In this document: in pieces, positions 16,741-24,119 of the stretch | Layout of the letters: the number at the start of each line of letters is the position of its first letter | Position numbering within the stretch: position 1 is the stretch's first letter | Source of the DNA: Rugamonas aquatica | GTDB taxonomy: Bacteria > Pseudomonadota > Gammaproteobacteria > Burkholderiales > Burkholderiaceae_D | NCBI RefSeq assembly: GCF_009380215.1 | Contig: NZ_WHUG01000001.1 | Location: 248,001 to 312,000, forward strand | Direction of reading: 5' to 3' | DNA length: 64,000 nt | Program-made: the position numbers and the translations under genes | The notes under the pieces: model-generated | The model's input: only the letters and a program-made list of their open reading frames with translations | Told to the model about the DNA's origin: nothing | Databases searched by the model: none

Positions 16741-16807
16741 GGTAGTAGAGCAGGTGGTCTGGACTCCCTGCCGCGTGCTCAATTGAAATGGAGGTTGTTG
16801 CATAAGG
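16741..16807 (-). pseudogene. Vestigial 5' end of a paralogue of the gene at 21699-22544
   Basis: These 67 bp are a near copy of 22481-22548, the first 20-odd codons of a gene further up the same array. On the minus strand both read ATGCAA..CCTCCATTTCAATTGAGC, encoding MQ(K/Q)PPFQLSTRQ. Thirty consecutive bases in the middle are identical. The copy has a 1-bp deletion that shifts the frame and runs into unrelated sequence, and similarity starts exactly at the ATG. It is the scar of a lost or recombined cassette. Confidence 0.8.
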
Positions 16808-16809
16808 CT

Positions 16810-17637
16810 TTAGTTATTTTTAACCACTAACGGCAAGATGCCGCCTTCGCACATGTCGTCTTCCACGCCCTCTCCCTTTGGGGCGCTGAGATTGGTACAG
16901 AGCAGCCCTTTGACGCCCGACTTATCGGTGCTGCGCGTGTAGCTGTTGTGTAGGGTAGTGATTGATGGCGGACTGTCAGATGGCTGCACACCCTTCCAGT
17001 CAAAGCGATATCCATTCGAAATAATCTTCAGGGTAGGTTTAGGCTTTGCATCAGGCATGTGGGCATTTTTGTCCTGGACTGCGGCACGCCAGATTTCGCG
17101 CATGGTGGCCGTCTCGAAATCATATAAATAGTATTCGATCCCCATATGGTAGCGGCCAGGAGCTGTCTCTGTTTTCAGGCACGCCATGCGCAAGAGCGCG
17201 TGCGCGGCCGACGCCTCGACAACATCGATCACGTACTGCGGGCATATTGAATTCTTGCTGCCAAGTGGAGACGCGATCGAAAACACCTGTTGTCTACCTT
17301 GCTTGCTGAAGCTGAGATGGCCGAGTTTTGGATTGAGGCGCATTTCCAATCCAGCTGCTTTCACCACGGGCATTGATAAGTGCTTCGGGTTCGACGAATC
17401 AGAATACAGGCGTATCGATGTCCAACGTAACTGGTCGTCGTCGCCGTTACGGATTTTGTCCAAAACGAGCTCCCCCTCGCGGATTCTCTGTTCCTGAGGG
17501 TCTTCTCCTGTTGCGGTATTTCCGCACGGGCTGCTTGTACATTTGTGCCCGCTGACGGGCTTGGCCGGGCTTTGCGCGTAGGCTGGCGGAAGTGCGGCGC
17601 TGACGAACAACGGCAGGCAGAGCAGTATTTTTTTCAT
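16810..17637 (-). CDS. Hypothetical secreted protein, VgrG1 array
   Basis: A 275-residue protein with a signal peptide (MKKILLCLPLFVSAALPPAYAQ). After a charged linker (EDPQEQRIREGELVLDKI), the body is beta-rich and includes LEMRLNPKLGHLSFSKQGRQQVFSI and YHMGIEYYLYDFETATMREIW. Several cysteines suggest an oxidised periplasmic fold. It ends next to the vestigial gene fragment at 16741. Family not recognised. Position among other exported small proteins behind vgrG1 suggests a periplasmic protective or accessory role, unproven. Confidence 0.6.
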   Translation of the reverse strand: MKKILLCLPLFVSAALPPAYAQSPAKPVSGHKCTSSPCGNTATGEDPQEQRIREGELVLDKIRNGDDDQLRWTSIRLYSDSSNPKHLSMPVVKAAGLEMRLNPKLGHLSFSKQGRQQVFSIASPLGSKNSICPQYVIDVVEASAAHALLRMACLKTETAPGRYHMGIEYYLYDFETATMREIWRAAVQDKNAHMPDAKPKPTLKIISNGYRFDWKGVQPSDSPPSITTLHNSYTRSTDKSGVKGLLCTNLSAPKGEGVEDDMCEGGILPLVVKNN

Positions 17638-17699
17638 GGACTAAGGATTGTGTTGGCGGGCGAGAGCAGAAGCTTGTCATTGTGGTCGCATGATTATGT

Positions 17700-18551
17700 T
17701 CACTCCAAATTATAGACATTAGTACCTATCTTGCTAGTATTAATCTTTTCGAACTGAAGTCGAACATTTACATCTTCTCCTTCAAATGTATTCCACCACT
17801 CAAGGACTACCGTATCCGGCATGGCAGCAGTCAATTTCCGTATCTTTACTGAACAGCTTGCATTTGGGGCTAGCGAAATATTCTTGCAGTTTCCGGGAAT
17901 TAGTTCATAGTCTTTATTTTGCTTAGATTCTCCGGTCCAACTTCCGAATTTATAATCAATAGCGCCAGTATTTTTAAGGGAGACTTCAACCTCAGCGGTG
18001 GTGGGCTGAAATAGCGAGAGCGCTGCGATCGCGAGCCCAGATGACCTCACCGGCACGAGCCAGGGAATAGCGAATGACCCGGTTATTGTTTCTTCGAATG
18101 AGAAACCCTGGCGATCAGAATCCGGTCCAGCGTTGTCACTGATTTTTAACTCAAATTCAGTCTTGAGTAGCCCCGGACCTGATTTTTTCGGGCTGATACC
18201 GAAAGATAAATCGTACTCGTTGGCGTTGCCACACTTCGAGGTGACTTGTGTTACCTTAACACACACACTCATCGAGCAATCGTTCTCGATAGTCCGAGTT
18301 TTCGGAGTCAGAATTAAATGATATTTTTCCTTTGAGAAAATAAATTCATTTTTCATCTGTGAAAATGGAATGTCCCCAGCGTCAAAATAGACACGATCAA
18401 TTTGACTGCCATTCTCATTCAACAGTACGGTGTTTTTCTTGGCAGGAAGTCCCGCGCACAGGGTATCAACGCCCGCCGCAGAAGAGTTGACGTAAGTTGC
18501 GAAAAAGAATGCAACGAAAAGGCATAGATAGTGCTTTGTACGGGATTTCAA
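17700..18551 (-). CDS. Hypothetical secreted protein with Hydin/ASPM-like Ig motif, VgrG1 array
   Basis: A 283-residue protein with a signal peptide (MKSRTKHYLCLFVAFFFATYVNSSAAG). Near residues 190-245 it has VSLKNTGAIDYKFGSW, then NCKNISLAPNASCSVKIRKL. This spacing of NTG, CxxxxLxPxASC and a following strand resembles choice-of-anchor/ASPM-SPD-2-Hydin Ig-like domains. The gene is clearly AT-rich compared with the T6SS core, suggesting separate acquisition. It lies 62 bp upstream of the gene at 16810. Function unknown; periplasmic location likely. Confidence 0.6.
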   Translation of the reverse strand: MKSRTKHYLCLFVAFFFATYVNSSAAGVDTLCAGLPAKKNTVLLNENGSQIDRVYFDAGDIPFSQMKNEFIFSKEKYHLILTPKTRTIENDCSMSVCVKVTQVTSKCGNANEYDLSFGISPKKSGPGLLKTEFELKISDNAGPDSDRQGFSFEETITGSFAIPWLVPVRSSGLAIAALSLFQPTTAEVEVSLKNTGAIDYKFGSWTGESKQNKDYELIPGNCKNISLAPNASCSVKIRKLTAAMPDTVVLEWWNTFEGEDVNVRLQFEKINTSKIGTNVYNLE

Positions 18552-18647
18552 TTTTTATTTCTTTGGAAAATTAGTCTGTGCGAGGCGCGTGCAAGATGAT
18601 CGGCGATGAAGCGTCGAATATCAAGTGCGCACCGGGCTAAGTTGCGA

Positions 18648-19364
18648 TTAGTTTTCTTCTAAATATATGACCGCATTATGGAAACTACGGGGATATCCAT
18701 CTTTGATGCTTGAGACGGTCGGGCTTGCCTCAAACTGTAACCTGAACTTCCGGCCATTTTCTTGTCCCGTATACCAAAAAACGTTCACAATTTCCAAAGC
18801 TTCGTGCTGACGTTTCTCTGTAATAGCCTTTTCCAATAAAAATCTTTCAAAAAAAGATCTCGAAATTTTCATTTCAAAAAAGCCAAGAGGAAAATTTCTA
18901 GGGTGAACAGAAATGCCTGCGCTATTCCAGGGAGATGATGAATTGACGCGGCTGAATCCTATGGAAATAGAGCGAAACTTGAAATTGCCGACATCATAGG
19001 AGATCCTGGCCTTGATGGGCTTCTTAGGATCCTTGGGCCAGAAAAAATCCCCTTTTCCGAAAATAGCATCGTTTTCTTTCAAATCTCTCTTCTTGTCAAT
19101 AATATCAAGCATGGAATTAAATAAATCCAATATGTATTTTTTCTGAGCTGCTGTGATGGAAACCGTAGCGGGGATGTCTTCTAGCTCTGAATTTTTATAT
19201 AAATCTATAATTTCATTATTTGGCACGTGCTGCGCCCCTATATTCGCCGCGGCAACAGACAATGAACCAATGTCTTTCTCGCCAAAGTCGGCGGCCACAG
19301 ACGCATAGTGCATTTGACATGTTGCGAGAAGAAAAGAAATTCTTGCTAAAAACATGACTTTCAT
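18648..19364 (-). CDS. Hypothetical exported protein, AT-rich, VgrG1 array
   Basis: From ATG 19364 the protein has 238 residues and begins with an export signal (MKVMFLARISFLLATCQMHYASVA). The mature part contains a helical segment (AAQKKYILDLFNSMLDIIDKKRD), then a beta-rich part including FRSISIGFSRVN and FRLQFEAS. The ATG at 19379 is alternative, but it adds only five residues before the hydrophobic core. AT-rich, unlike the T6SS core. No family recognised. Could be an immunity protein in the array; evidence is positional only. Confidence 0.6.
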   Translation of the reverse strand: MKVMFLARISFLLATCQMHYASVAADFGEKDIGSLSVAAANIGAQHVPNNEIIDLYKNSELEDIPATVSITAAQKKYILDLFNSMLDIIDKKRDLKENDAIFGKGDFFWPKDPKKPIKARISYDVGNFKFRSISIGFSRVNSSSPWNSAGISVHPRNFPLGFFEMKISRSFFERFLLEKAITEKRQHEALEIVNVFWYTGQENGRKFRLQFEASPTVSSIKDGYPRSFHNAVIYLEEN

Positions 19365-19404
19365 TTTTCCGCTTTCCAAAAAACAGACGATATCGTCAGT
19401 GCGT

Positions 19405-20181
19405 TCACGTCTTTGTGGCCGATGCTTCGCTCATTCGTTTGACGAGAGTCCATCTGCACAGCCGATCTTCAAAAATCTCAGATGTTCCATATTGTTTCCC
19501 CGTCGTGTCGTCGATCAAGTTTTCACTACGTACCCAAGCGCGACAAGCGGGCGCCTCAGAAAATTCAACGCTTATATATTCTGCGCAACTGTTCTCGACG
19601 TCAGGCACATAGATACCGGCAATAGTAGGCTTATCACCAGTCAGAACAGTCATGGTTTGGTCAACTTGATAGGCGGGCCAATGTTCCGGCAAATCAAGTG
19701 GTCCTCGCAGCGCCTCCATATAGTCCCTCTCAAGTTCAAACAACTCCCAGTGAGCTCCCACGGTGGCCGCGATATTTCCTGACATGTTGGTTGCCGTAAT
19801 CAGCAGTTTTCGATAGCGTGTGTCATCATCAGAGTTCATCCACCCGGACCAGAATTCTTGTTGCCCTTTAAAGTCGTTCATCGGGCCGTGACAATAGTTT
19901 AGGCCGTTGAGACTACCGCTGGACAATAAAATATATCCATCGCTAAGCTCTTGAAACGTATTGCGAAAGTTCGGCAAAACACGCTCCCCCCATACGACAT
20001 CAGGTTGCTCTGGCAATGGCCGATTTCGATACTCCAAGGACAATCGAGCCATGTAGTTGTCAAGGCATTTTTCTATGTGCCTGATCATTTCTCCCCACAC
20101 ATCGCGCAGTTGTCCAAAATATGCGACGGAGATATAGCGTTCAATAAGAAAAATTTCTTGAGGGTTAAATTTCTCTGTCAT
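19405..20181 (-). CDS. Hypothetical cytoplasmic protein, paralogous to the gene at 21699 (candidate immunity protein)
   Basis: A 258-residue protein from ATG 20181, which lies just after the upstream gene's stop and has GAG-rich bases before it. No signal peptide. The N-terminal two thirds are helical (IFLIERYISVAYFGQLRDVWGEM). The last third has KPTIAGIYVPDVENSCAEYISVEF and ends in WTLVKR. The same order, helical part followed by a PxxxGxYxP segment, occurs in the protein at 21699, so the two seem to be diverged paralogues. Polymorphic immunity proteins of the Imm71/Imm72 sort have such an architecture, but I cannot confirm the match. Confidence 0.6.
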   Translation of the reverse strand: MTEKFNPQEIFLIERYISVAYFGQLRDVWGEMIRHIEKCLDNYMARLSLEYRNRPLPEQPDVVWGERVLPNFRNTFQELSDGYILLSSGSLNGLNYCHGPMNDFKGQQEFWSGWMNSDDDTRYRKLLITATNMSGNIAATVGAHWELFELERDYMEALRGPLDLPEHWPAYQVDQTMTVLTGDKPTIAGIYVPDVENSCAEYISVEFSEAPACRAWVRSENLIDDTTGKQYGTSEIFEDRLCRWTLVKRMSEASATKT

Positions 20182-20219
20182 CTCAATACTCAAGACGTGG
20201 TCCTGGCCCCGGCGCCCTT

Positions 20220-20723
20220 TCACTGCGGCGAGGACAAGGTGATATACAGCAGCAAGCGGCTGCCTCCGCCACAAACGAACCCCTGCACCGGGCTGCCGGA
20301 CTGTTTCAATGTCGTGGCGTAGCGGCGGCAGTCACGCAGGCCGGACAGATCCGCCGTCGTATTCTTATGTTCCGCCAGCAAGCGGCGAAACGGATCGCTC
20401 AGCCATGGGCGCGCGGCTTCTGGAGCGATCAAGGAGGTGCCGGCGGTTTCCTTCTGCGATGCGAACCAGGCGCCGTCGGCAGGTTGTAACTCGGCGATCA
20501 GGGTGGTGAAGTCGGTAGGGCCGGGCACGCCGCCCTTGTATTCCGGCGTGCCAAAAATCTCCCAGCGGGCCGAGGTCGCCGGTATTTGAACATTGACCAC
20601 TTCACGTAGTGCGGACAGCTTGTCCGATACGCTGGGGGTATGGTCTTCCATGGAGCAGCCTTCCAGAAGTAGTGCGCCAGCCGTAAGCCCGATCATCAGG
20701 GCCGATGTAAATAAGGATTTCAT
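20220..20723 (-). CDS. Small lipoprotein, VgrG1 array
   Basis: A 167-residue lipoprotein. The signal ends in the lipobox LLEGCSM (Cys near residue 22); Met at the +3 position gives no inner-membrane retention signal, so the outer membrane is likely. Mature segments include ARWEIFGTPEYKGGVPGPTDF and a Cys pair in LRDCRRYATTL and FVCGGGSRLLLY. The start at 20723 is chosen because the lipoprotein signal begins there after a GGAA; longer frames upstream add a basic stretch that would bury the signal. The gene sits between an exported HEAT-like protein gene and the cytoplasmic paralogue gene. Family not recognised. Confidence 0.6.
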   Translation of the reverse strand: MKSLFTSALMIGLTAGALLLEGCSMEDHTPSVSDKLSALREVVNVQIPATSARWEIFGTPEYKGGVPGPTDFTTLIAELQPADGAWFASQKETAGTSLIAPEAARPWLSDPFRRLLAEHKNTTADLSGLRDCRRYATTLKQSGSPVQGFVCGGGSRLLLYITLSSPQ

Positions 20724-20778
20724 ATCAAATTCCGACGATGCCGTGCGTCCTTCCGTCATGTTGCGAGATGACTCAGGG

Positions 20779-21702
20779 TTATTTGCGCGCTGGTAGCGGG
20801 AGGATCCGGGTAGGGTAGGGCTGATCTGGCGGAATGTCAGGAGTCGGCCCCTCGAATACCGCGCCGAGCTTATTGATGCAGAACTGTTCGGCAGCGCTCC
20901 AGCCGGCAAGATCTCTCGGGTCATTCAATACCCGCTCGTCAGGAAAATTGTAAAGCAGGGCATCTAGCGCAGCATATCGTACCGATTTCTCGCTTACATC
21001 GCGAACATAGCTTTTTAGCGATGAACGAAGGTAGCTACATACATGTAAAAGGCTGCGCCGTGTGCCGATCAGGCCAAGTGGTTCCAACTGCTTCGCTAAT
21101 TCGGTACCGTCTTTGGCTGTCCCCACGTTGTAGAAGCGGTTAGGTGGCGCGGGCGGTGCGGACTTCTCGGCTTCAGTGGCGGCATTGATGAACTCCTCTT
21201 CAATTTCAGTATTGCCCAAGGCTGCTTGAACTATCCGGATAGCCGCGCGTCGTTCCGGTTCGTCGCGCCACTTAGGCTGCAGAGCCATTTTTTCGACAAA
21301 TGGTCGCGCCTCCCGTGTCTTTGCTTTGGCGGCGATATTCAAGTAATCGCCTTTCATTTGCTGTAGCGAAGCTGCGTAGACGTCATTAAATGCCGCCAGA
21401 TCTGTTGGCTTACAGCGGCTGAGCAAAATTGCCGCTGCACGGTCTGCGGCGGCATCGTCTTTGGCAAACCCGTTTACAGCCAGCGCCCGAATAATTGCGT
21501 GGTTGCGGATAATTTGAAACTTGTCCGGCGAGGGTGTGTCCATTTCCGAACCAAGCTTTTCCAGCAGAAGTACTATATTCTCGCGAACTTCCTCTGTGCC
21601 GGTGGTGAGCTCTTCGGTCAAGAGCTTGAGCGCAGCTTGCGACGGAACCATGGTCATGGATAGCACAGCAAAAAGCACCACTCGAATCATGTATAAGATC
21701 AT
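20779..21702 (-). CDS. Exported alpha-helical protein, VgrG1 array
   Basis: A 307-residue protein with a signal peptide (MILYMIRVVLFAVLSMTMVPSQAA). The mature protein is nearly all helical, with repeated two-helix units (ALKLLTEELTTGTEEVRENIVLLLEKLGSE, then SVRYAALDALLYNFPDERVL) that resemble HEAT or ARM-like repeats. The start ATG overlaps the stop of the preceding gene (ATGA), so the two are coupled. A coupled cytoplasmic-plus-periplasmic pair is a plausible arrangement for immunity to a periplasm-delivered toxin. This is an inference from layout. Confidence 0.6.
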   Translation of the reverse strand: MILYMIRVVLFAVLSMTMVPSQAALKLLTEELTTGTEEVRENIVLLLEKLGSEMDTPSPDKFQIIRNHAIIRALAVNGFAKDDAAADRAAAILLSRCKPTDLAAFNDVYAASLQQMKGDYLNIAAKAKTREARPFVEKMALQPKWRDEPERRAAIRIVQAALGNTEIEEEFINAATEAEKSAPPAPPNRFYNVGTAKDGTELAKQLEPLGLIGTRRSLLHVCSYLRSSLKSYVRDVSEKSVRYAALDALLYNFPDERVLNDPRDLAGWSAAEQFCINKLGAVFEGPTPDIPPDQPYPTRILPLPARK

Positions 21703-22544
21703 GGCTGGATGCCGCACAGTTCGCCCTGAATCTGCTCCACGAATATCCAATCGCATGGGCGGGAGGTAAAGGCGTTACGCGCGACCAGGCTCGGCGCCAA
21801 TTCGGCTTTTGTCGCACTATAGGCGAAGAACGGATCACGGGTCAGGCGCGGATCGTTTAAATGGTCCTGCACGAAGGCATGCATGCTGTCGTCGTTGACC
21901 CAAAGATCGATGGGGCCAACTGCCGCCCAAGCATCCAATCCCAAATCGTTGAAGGTGCTGCATTCTAAAAGTGGGCCAGCAGGCTTACCGATCCAGCAAA
22001 ACTGGGGCGTGCCATGTGGGTCGTCTATCGGTAAATAGACTCCTGTGCGGGCCGGCACCATGCCGGTTCCTCCTGTGATGTCTGCGCGCAGCTGCAATGC
22101 AGGCGCTTGTGCCAAGGCCTCGGGAAATTTCTGGCATTCGCGCGCCAGGCTGAAATCGTCCCAACGGCCTGCTTGTTGCGTTTGATTCATCGTATCGTCG
22201 ATGTTCCCAGCATAGGCGGATAGTTCCTCAAAGCGGCGGTCAAACTCGCTCTGCTCCTCCGGCGCTAAACCGAGCGACATTTCAGCCATGCCACGCCCGC
22301 ACTGATAGGCGCCGGTGATCGAATAGGTCTGATATGCCCGTTTCACAATATCGCTGGCGACGGACAGTTCAAAGTCGGCCAGAAACTGCCAGCCGTTGCC
22401 GCACCATTTATTCGATGTGCCAGGCGCCGCCAGTGCGTGCAAGCGTTGCTGCAATCCCTTGAGATAGTCAAGCGACGCAAAATAGTAGAGCAGCGTGACC
22501 TGGACTTCCTGCCGCGTGCTCAATTGAAATGGAGGTTTTTGCAT
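21699..22544 (-). CDS. Hypothetical cytoplasmic protein, paralogue of the gene at 19405 (candidate immunity protein)
   Basis: A 281-residue protein from ATG 22544, without a signal peptide. Helical N-terminal part (VQVTLLYYFASLDYLKGLQQRL), then ARTGVYLPIDDPHGTPQFCWIG, and ends in CDWIFVEQIQGELCG. A GTG at 22574 would add ten residues. The ATG is preferred because a vestigial duplicate of this gene at 16741-16807 begins similarity exactly there. It shares layout and the PxxxGxYxP motif with the protein at 19405. The stop overlaps the next gene by 4 bp. An immunity role fits the position but is not shown. Confidence 0.6.
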   Translation of the reverse strand: MQKPPFQLSTRQEVQVTLLYYFASLDYLKGLQQRLHALAAPGTSNKWCGNGWQFLADFELSVASDIVKRAYQTYSITGAYQCGRGMAEMSLGLAPEEQSEFDRRFEELSAYAGNIDDTMNQTQQAGRWDDFSLARECQKFPEALAQAPALQLRADITGGTGMVPARTGVYLPIDDPHGTPQFCWIGKPAGPLLECSTFNDLGLDAWAAVGPIDLWVNDDSMHAFVQDHLNDPRLTRDPFFAYSATKAELAPSLVARNAFTSRPCDWIFVEQIQGELCGIQP

Positions 22545-22618
22545 AAGGGGGGACTTCAGCCTCGCCGTCGCCACATGACCTGCTGACTGGAGTCGACATC
22601 GCTTTGCGTAGCAAGCCG

Positions 22619-23269
22619 CTACCTTATCAGCAGCGCTTGCAGCTTTGCCAGCCGATGAGGTTGCAACTTTGCGTGCGCAAGTCTGTCTTTCAAAATGATG
22701 GAATTTGCCGTTTCCGGCATACCAGGGGGGGCAATGATTTTTTCGATTTCTGCCTCTGCGCGCAAATCTTCTTGCCTTAAGGCGTACTGGTAACGATATC
22801 GTTGATTCTTCAGGCTGTTTGCTGCCAATGACTCTTCATAGGCCTTGCGCACTTTGGGATCTTTGATACTGGAAGGAGCAACGCCGGCGGGCAGCCCTGA
22901 TTCCGGTGGCGGCTCCACGGTCAGTTCAGGAACCTCATCCGGATCAAAATCAGGAGCTATCTCCGCATCCAATGCGCCGAATATGGCAAGCAGCAGCGCC
23001 AATTTATCTTTGACTTGGGGCTGGCTGGTCAGCGGCGACGGGGTTACAAAATCGGGCAGCGCACTCGCTAACGAGATGGCCGACGAGAGTGCCTCGACAT
23101 CGTGGGTGGTTCTGAAAATCTCTAATTGCTGGGTTGCTTTGTCATACTGCTGCGACATATTTTTCTCCACCTGAGAGTGATGATTTGGAGCCTGACGTGT
23201 CTGGCCTCCATGGGCCAAAGACGGACCTGCGAAGCCCAAAGCCGCTGCTATTATTACAGCATAGCGCAT
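22619..23269 (-). CDS. Hypothetical exported protein, VgrG1 array
   Basis: A 216-residue protein with a signal peptide (MRYAVIIAAALGFAGPSLAHG). After a Gln/His-rich linker, the mature part has a helix (SQQYDKATQQLEIFRTTHDVEAL), an acidic proline-rich middle (APDFDPDEVPELTVEPPPE), and a charged helical end (LRAEAEIEKIIAPPG). I do not recognise the family. It lies 13 bp downstream of the Ig-like protein gene at 23283 on the same strand, so it is the nearest candidate partner or immunity factor for that protein. Confidence 0.6.
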   Translation of the reverse strand: MRYAVIIAAALGFAGPSLAHGGQTRQAPNHHSQVEKNMSQQYDKATQQLEIFRTTHDVEALSSAISLASALPDFVTPSPLTSQPQVKDKLALLLAIFGALDAEIAPDFDPDEVPELTVEPPPESGLPAGVAPSSIKDPKVRKAYEESLAANSLKNQRYRYQYALRQEDLRAEAEIEKIIAPPGMPETANSIILKDRLAHAKLQPHRLAKLQALLIR

Positions 23270-23282
23270 ATTGCTTGCCTTC

Positions 23283-24116
23283 TTAGTAGGTAGAATTCGG
23301 GTCGTTAAGTTGGGCCGCGCCGGTTGCTCCCGCTTTGCTGACCGTCATATCCCCGGCGGCATTAATGGTAAAGCGCTGATGTACCGTAGCGAAGACTTTA
23401 TCGGCCCCGCTGCGGACGCGGAATTTCCAGGGAATCGCCCAATCGAATGTGCCATTCGAATACGGAGTACCGAAATTGCAATGGCCTGATGAGGCAGTGT
23501 CCCTGCCGATAATCTTCGATCCTTTGCCTGCAACCAGCGGACCGACCCGCACCCATGTACCTGCACCGTGTGCGGCATGCCGTATGCCATCCAATGTGGT
23601 GCCAACAAAGTAGCCCGTCACCACGCCAGGACAATCATCCTCCGAAATCTCGATGAATTCAAATGACACTGTATCCGGTTCGAGGAAGATCTCCGCTTTA
23701 ATGCCGACCGATGGAATGCCATTGGCATGGAATATACCCGTGCCCGGGGCACGTTCCATTTTCACGCTGGCCGGTTCGATGACAGTAAAAGTTACAGTAC
23801 AGGTGCAGCCGCCTCCTGTGGCCTTGACGATCACGGAAGCCGCCCGATCGGGCGCTTCGAAGGTGACGGTTTGACCATTGGGGGAAGACAAGATCCCGTT
23901 CGATACTGTCCATGTGGCATTGCCGAGGCTATACGTCAACTTGATTTTCTCGCCAACACCCACCGTGGTGCGTGTGCGAGGGACTGGTTGCAGTGCAAAG
24001 GTCTCGACCGTGATCGTGGCAGCGGAACAAGGCGATGCTGCCACACTGGCGGGCGCGCGCGTCTTGTTCTCTTTTGGAGTAGTTGTGCTGCTGGCGATTG
24101 TTTTCCATTTGGTCAT
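23283..24116 (-). CDS. Ig-like domain protein directly downstream of vgrG1 (candidate T6SS cargo)
   Basis: A 277-residue protein with no signal peptide, starting 3 bp after the vgrG1 stop. Residues about 35-110 look like a bacterial Ig-like domain: RTRTTVGVGEKIKLTYSL, WTVSNGILSSPNGQTVTF, and CTCTVTFTVIEP. The second half is a distinct beta-rich domain with IFLEPDTVSFEFIEISEDDC, GAGTWVRVGP and WAIPWKFRVRSG. Lack of a signal plus close coupling to a VgrG with an extra C-terminal domain suggests delivery by the T6SS spike, as effector or spike accessory. I see no known catalytic motif. Confidence 0.6.
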   Translation of the reverse strand: MTKWKTIASSTTTPKENKTRAPASVAASPCSAATITVETFALQPVPRTRTTVGVGEKIKLTYSLGNATWTVSNGILSSPNGQTVTFEAPDRAASVIVKATGGGCTCTVTFTVIEPASVKMERAPGTGIFHANGIPSVGIKAEIFLEPDTVSFEFIEISEDDCPGVVTGYFVGTTLDGIRHAAHGAGTWVRVGPLVAGKGSKIIGRDTASSGHCNFGTPYSNGTFDWAIPWKFRVRSGADKVFATVHQRFTINAAGDMTVSKAGATGAAQLNDPNSTY

Positions 24117-24119
24117 CTA

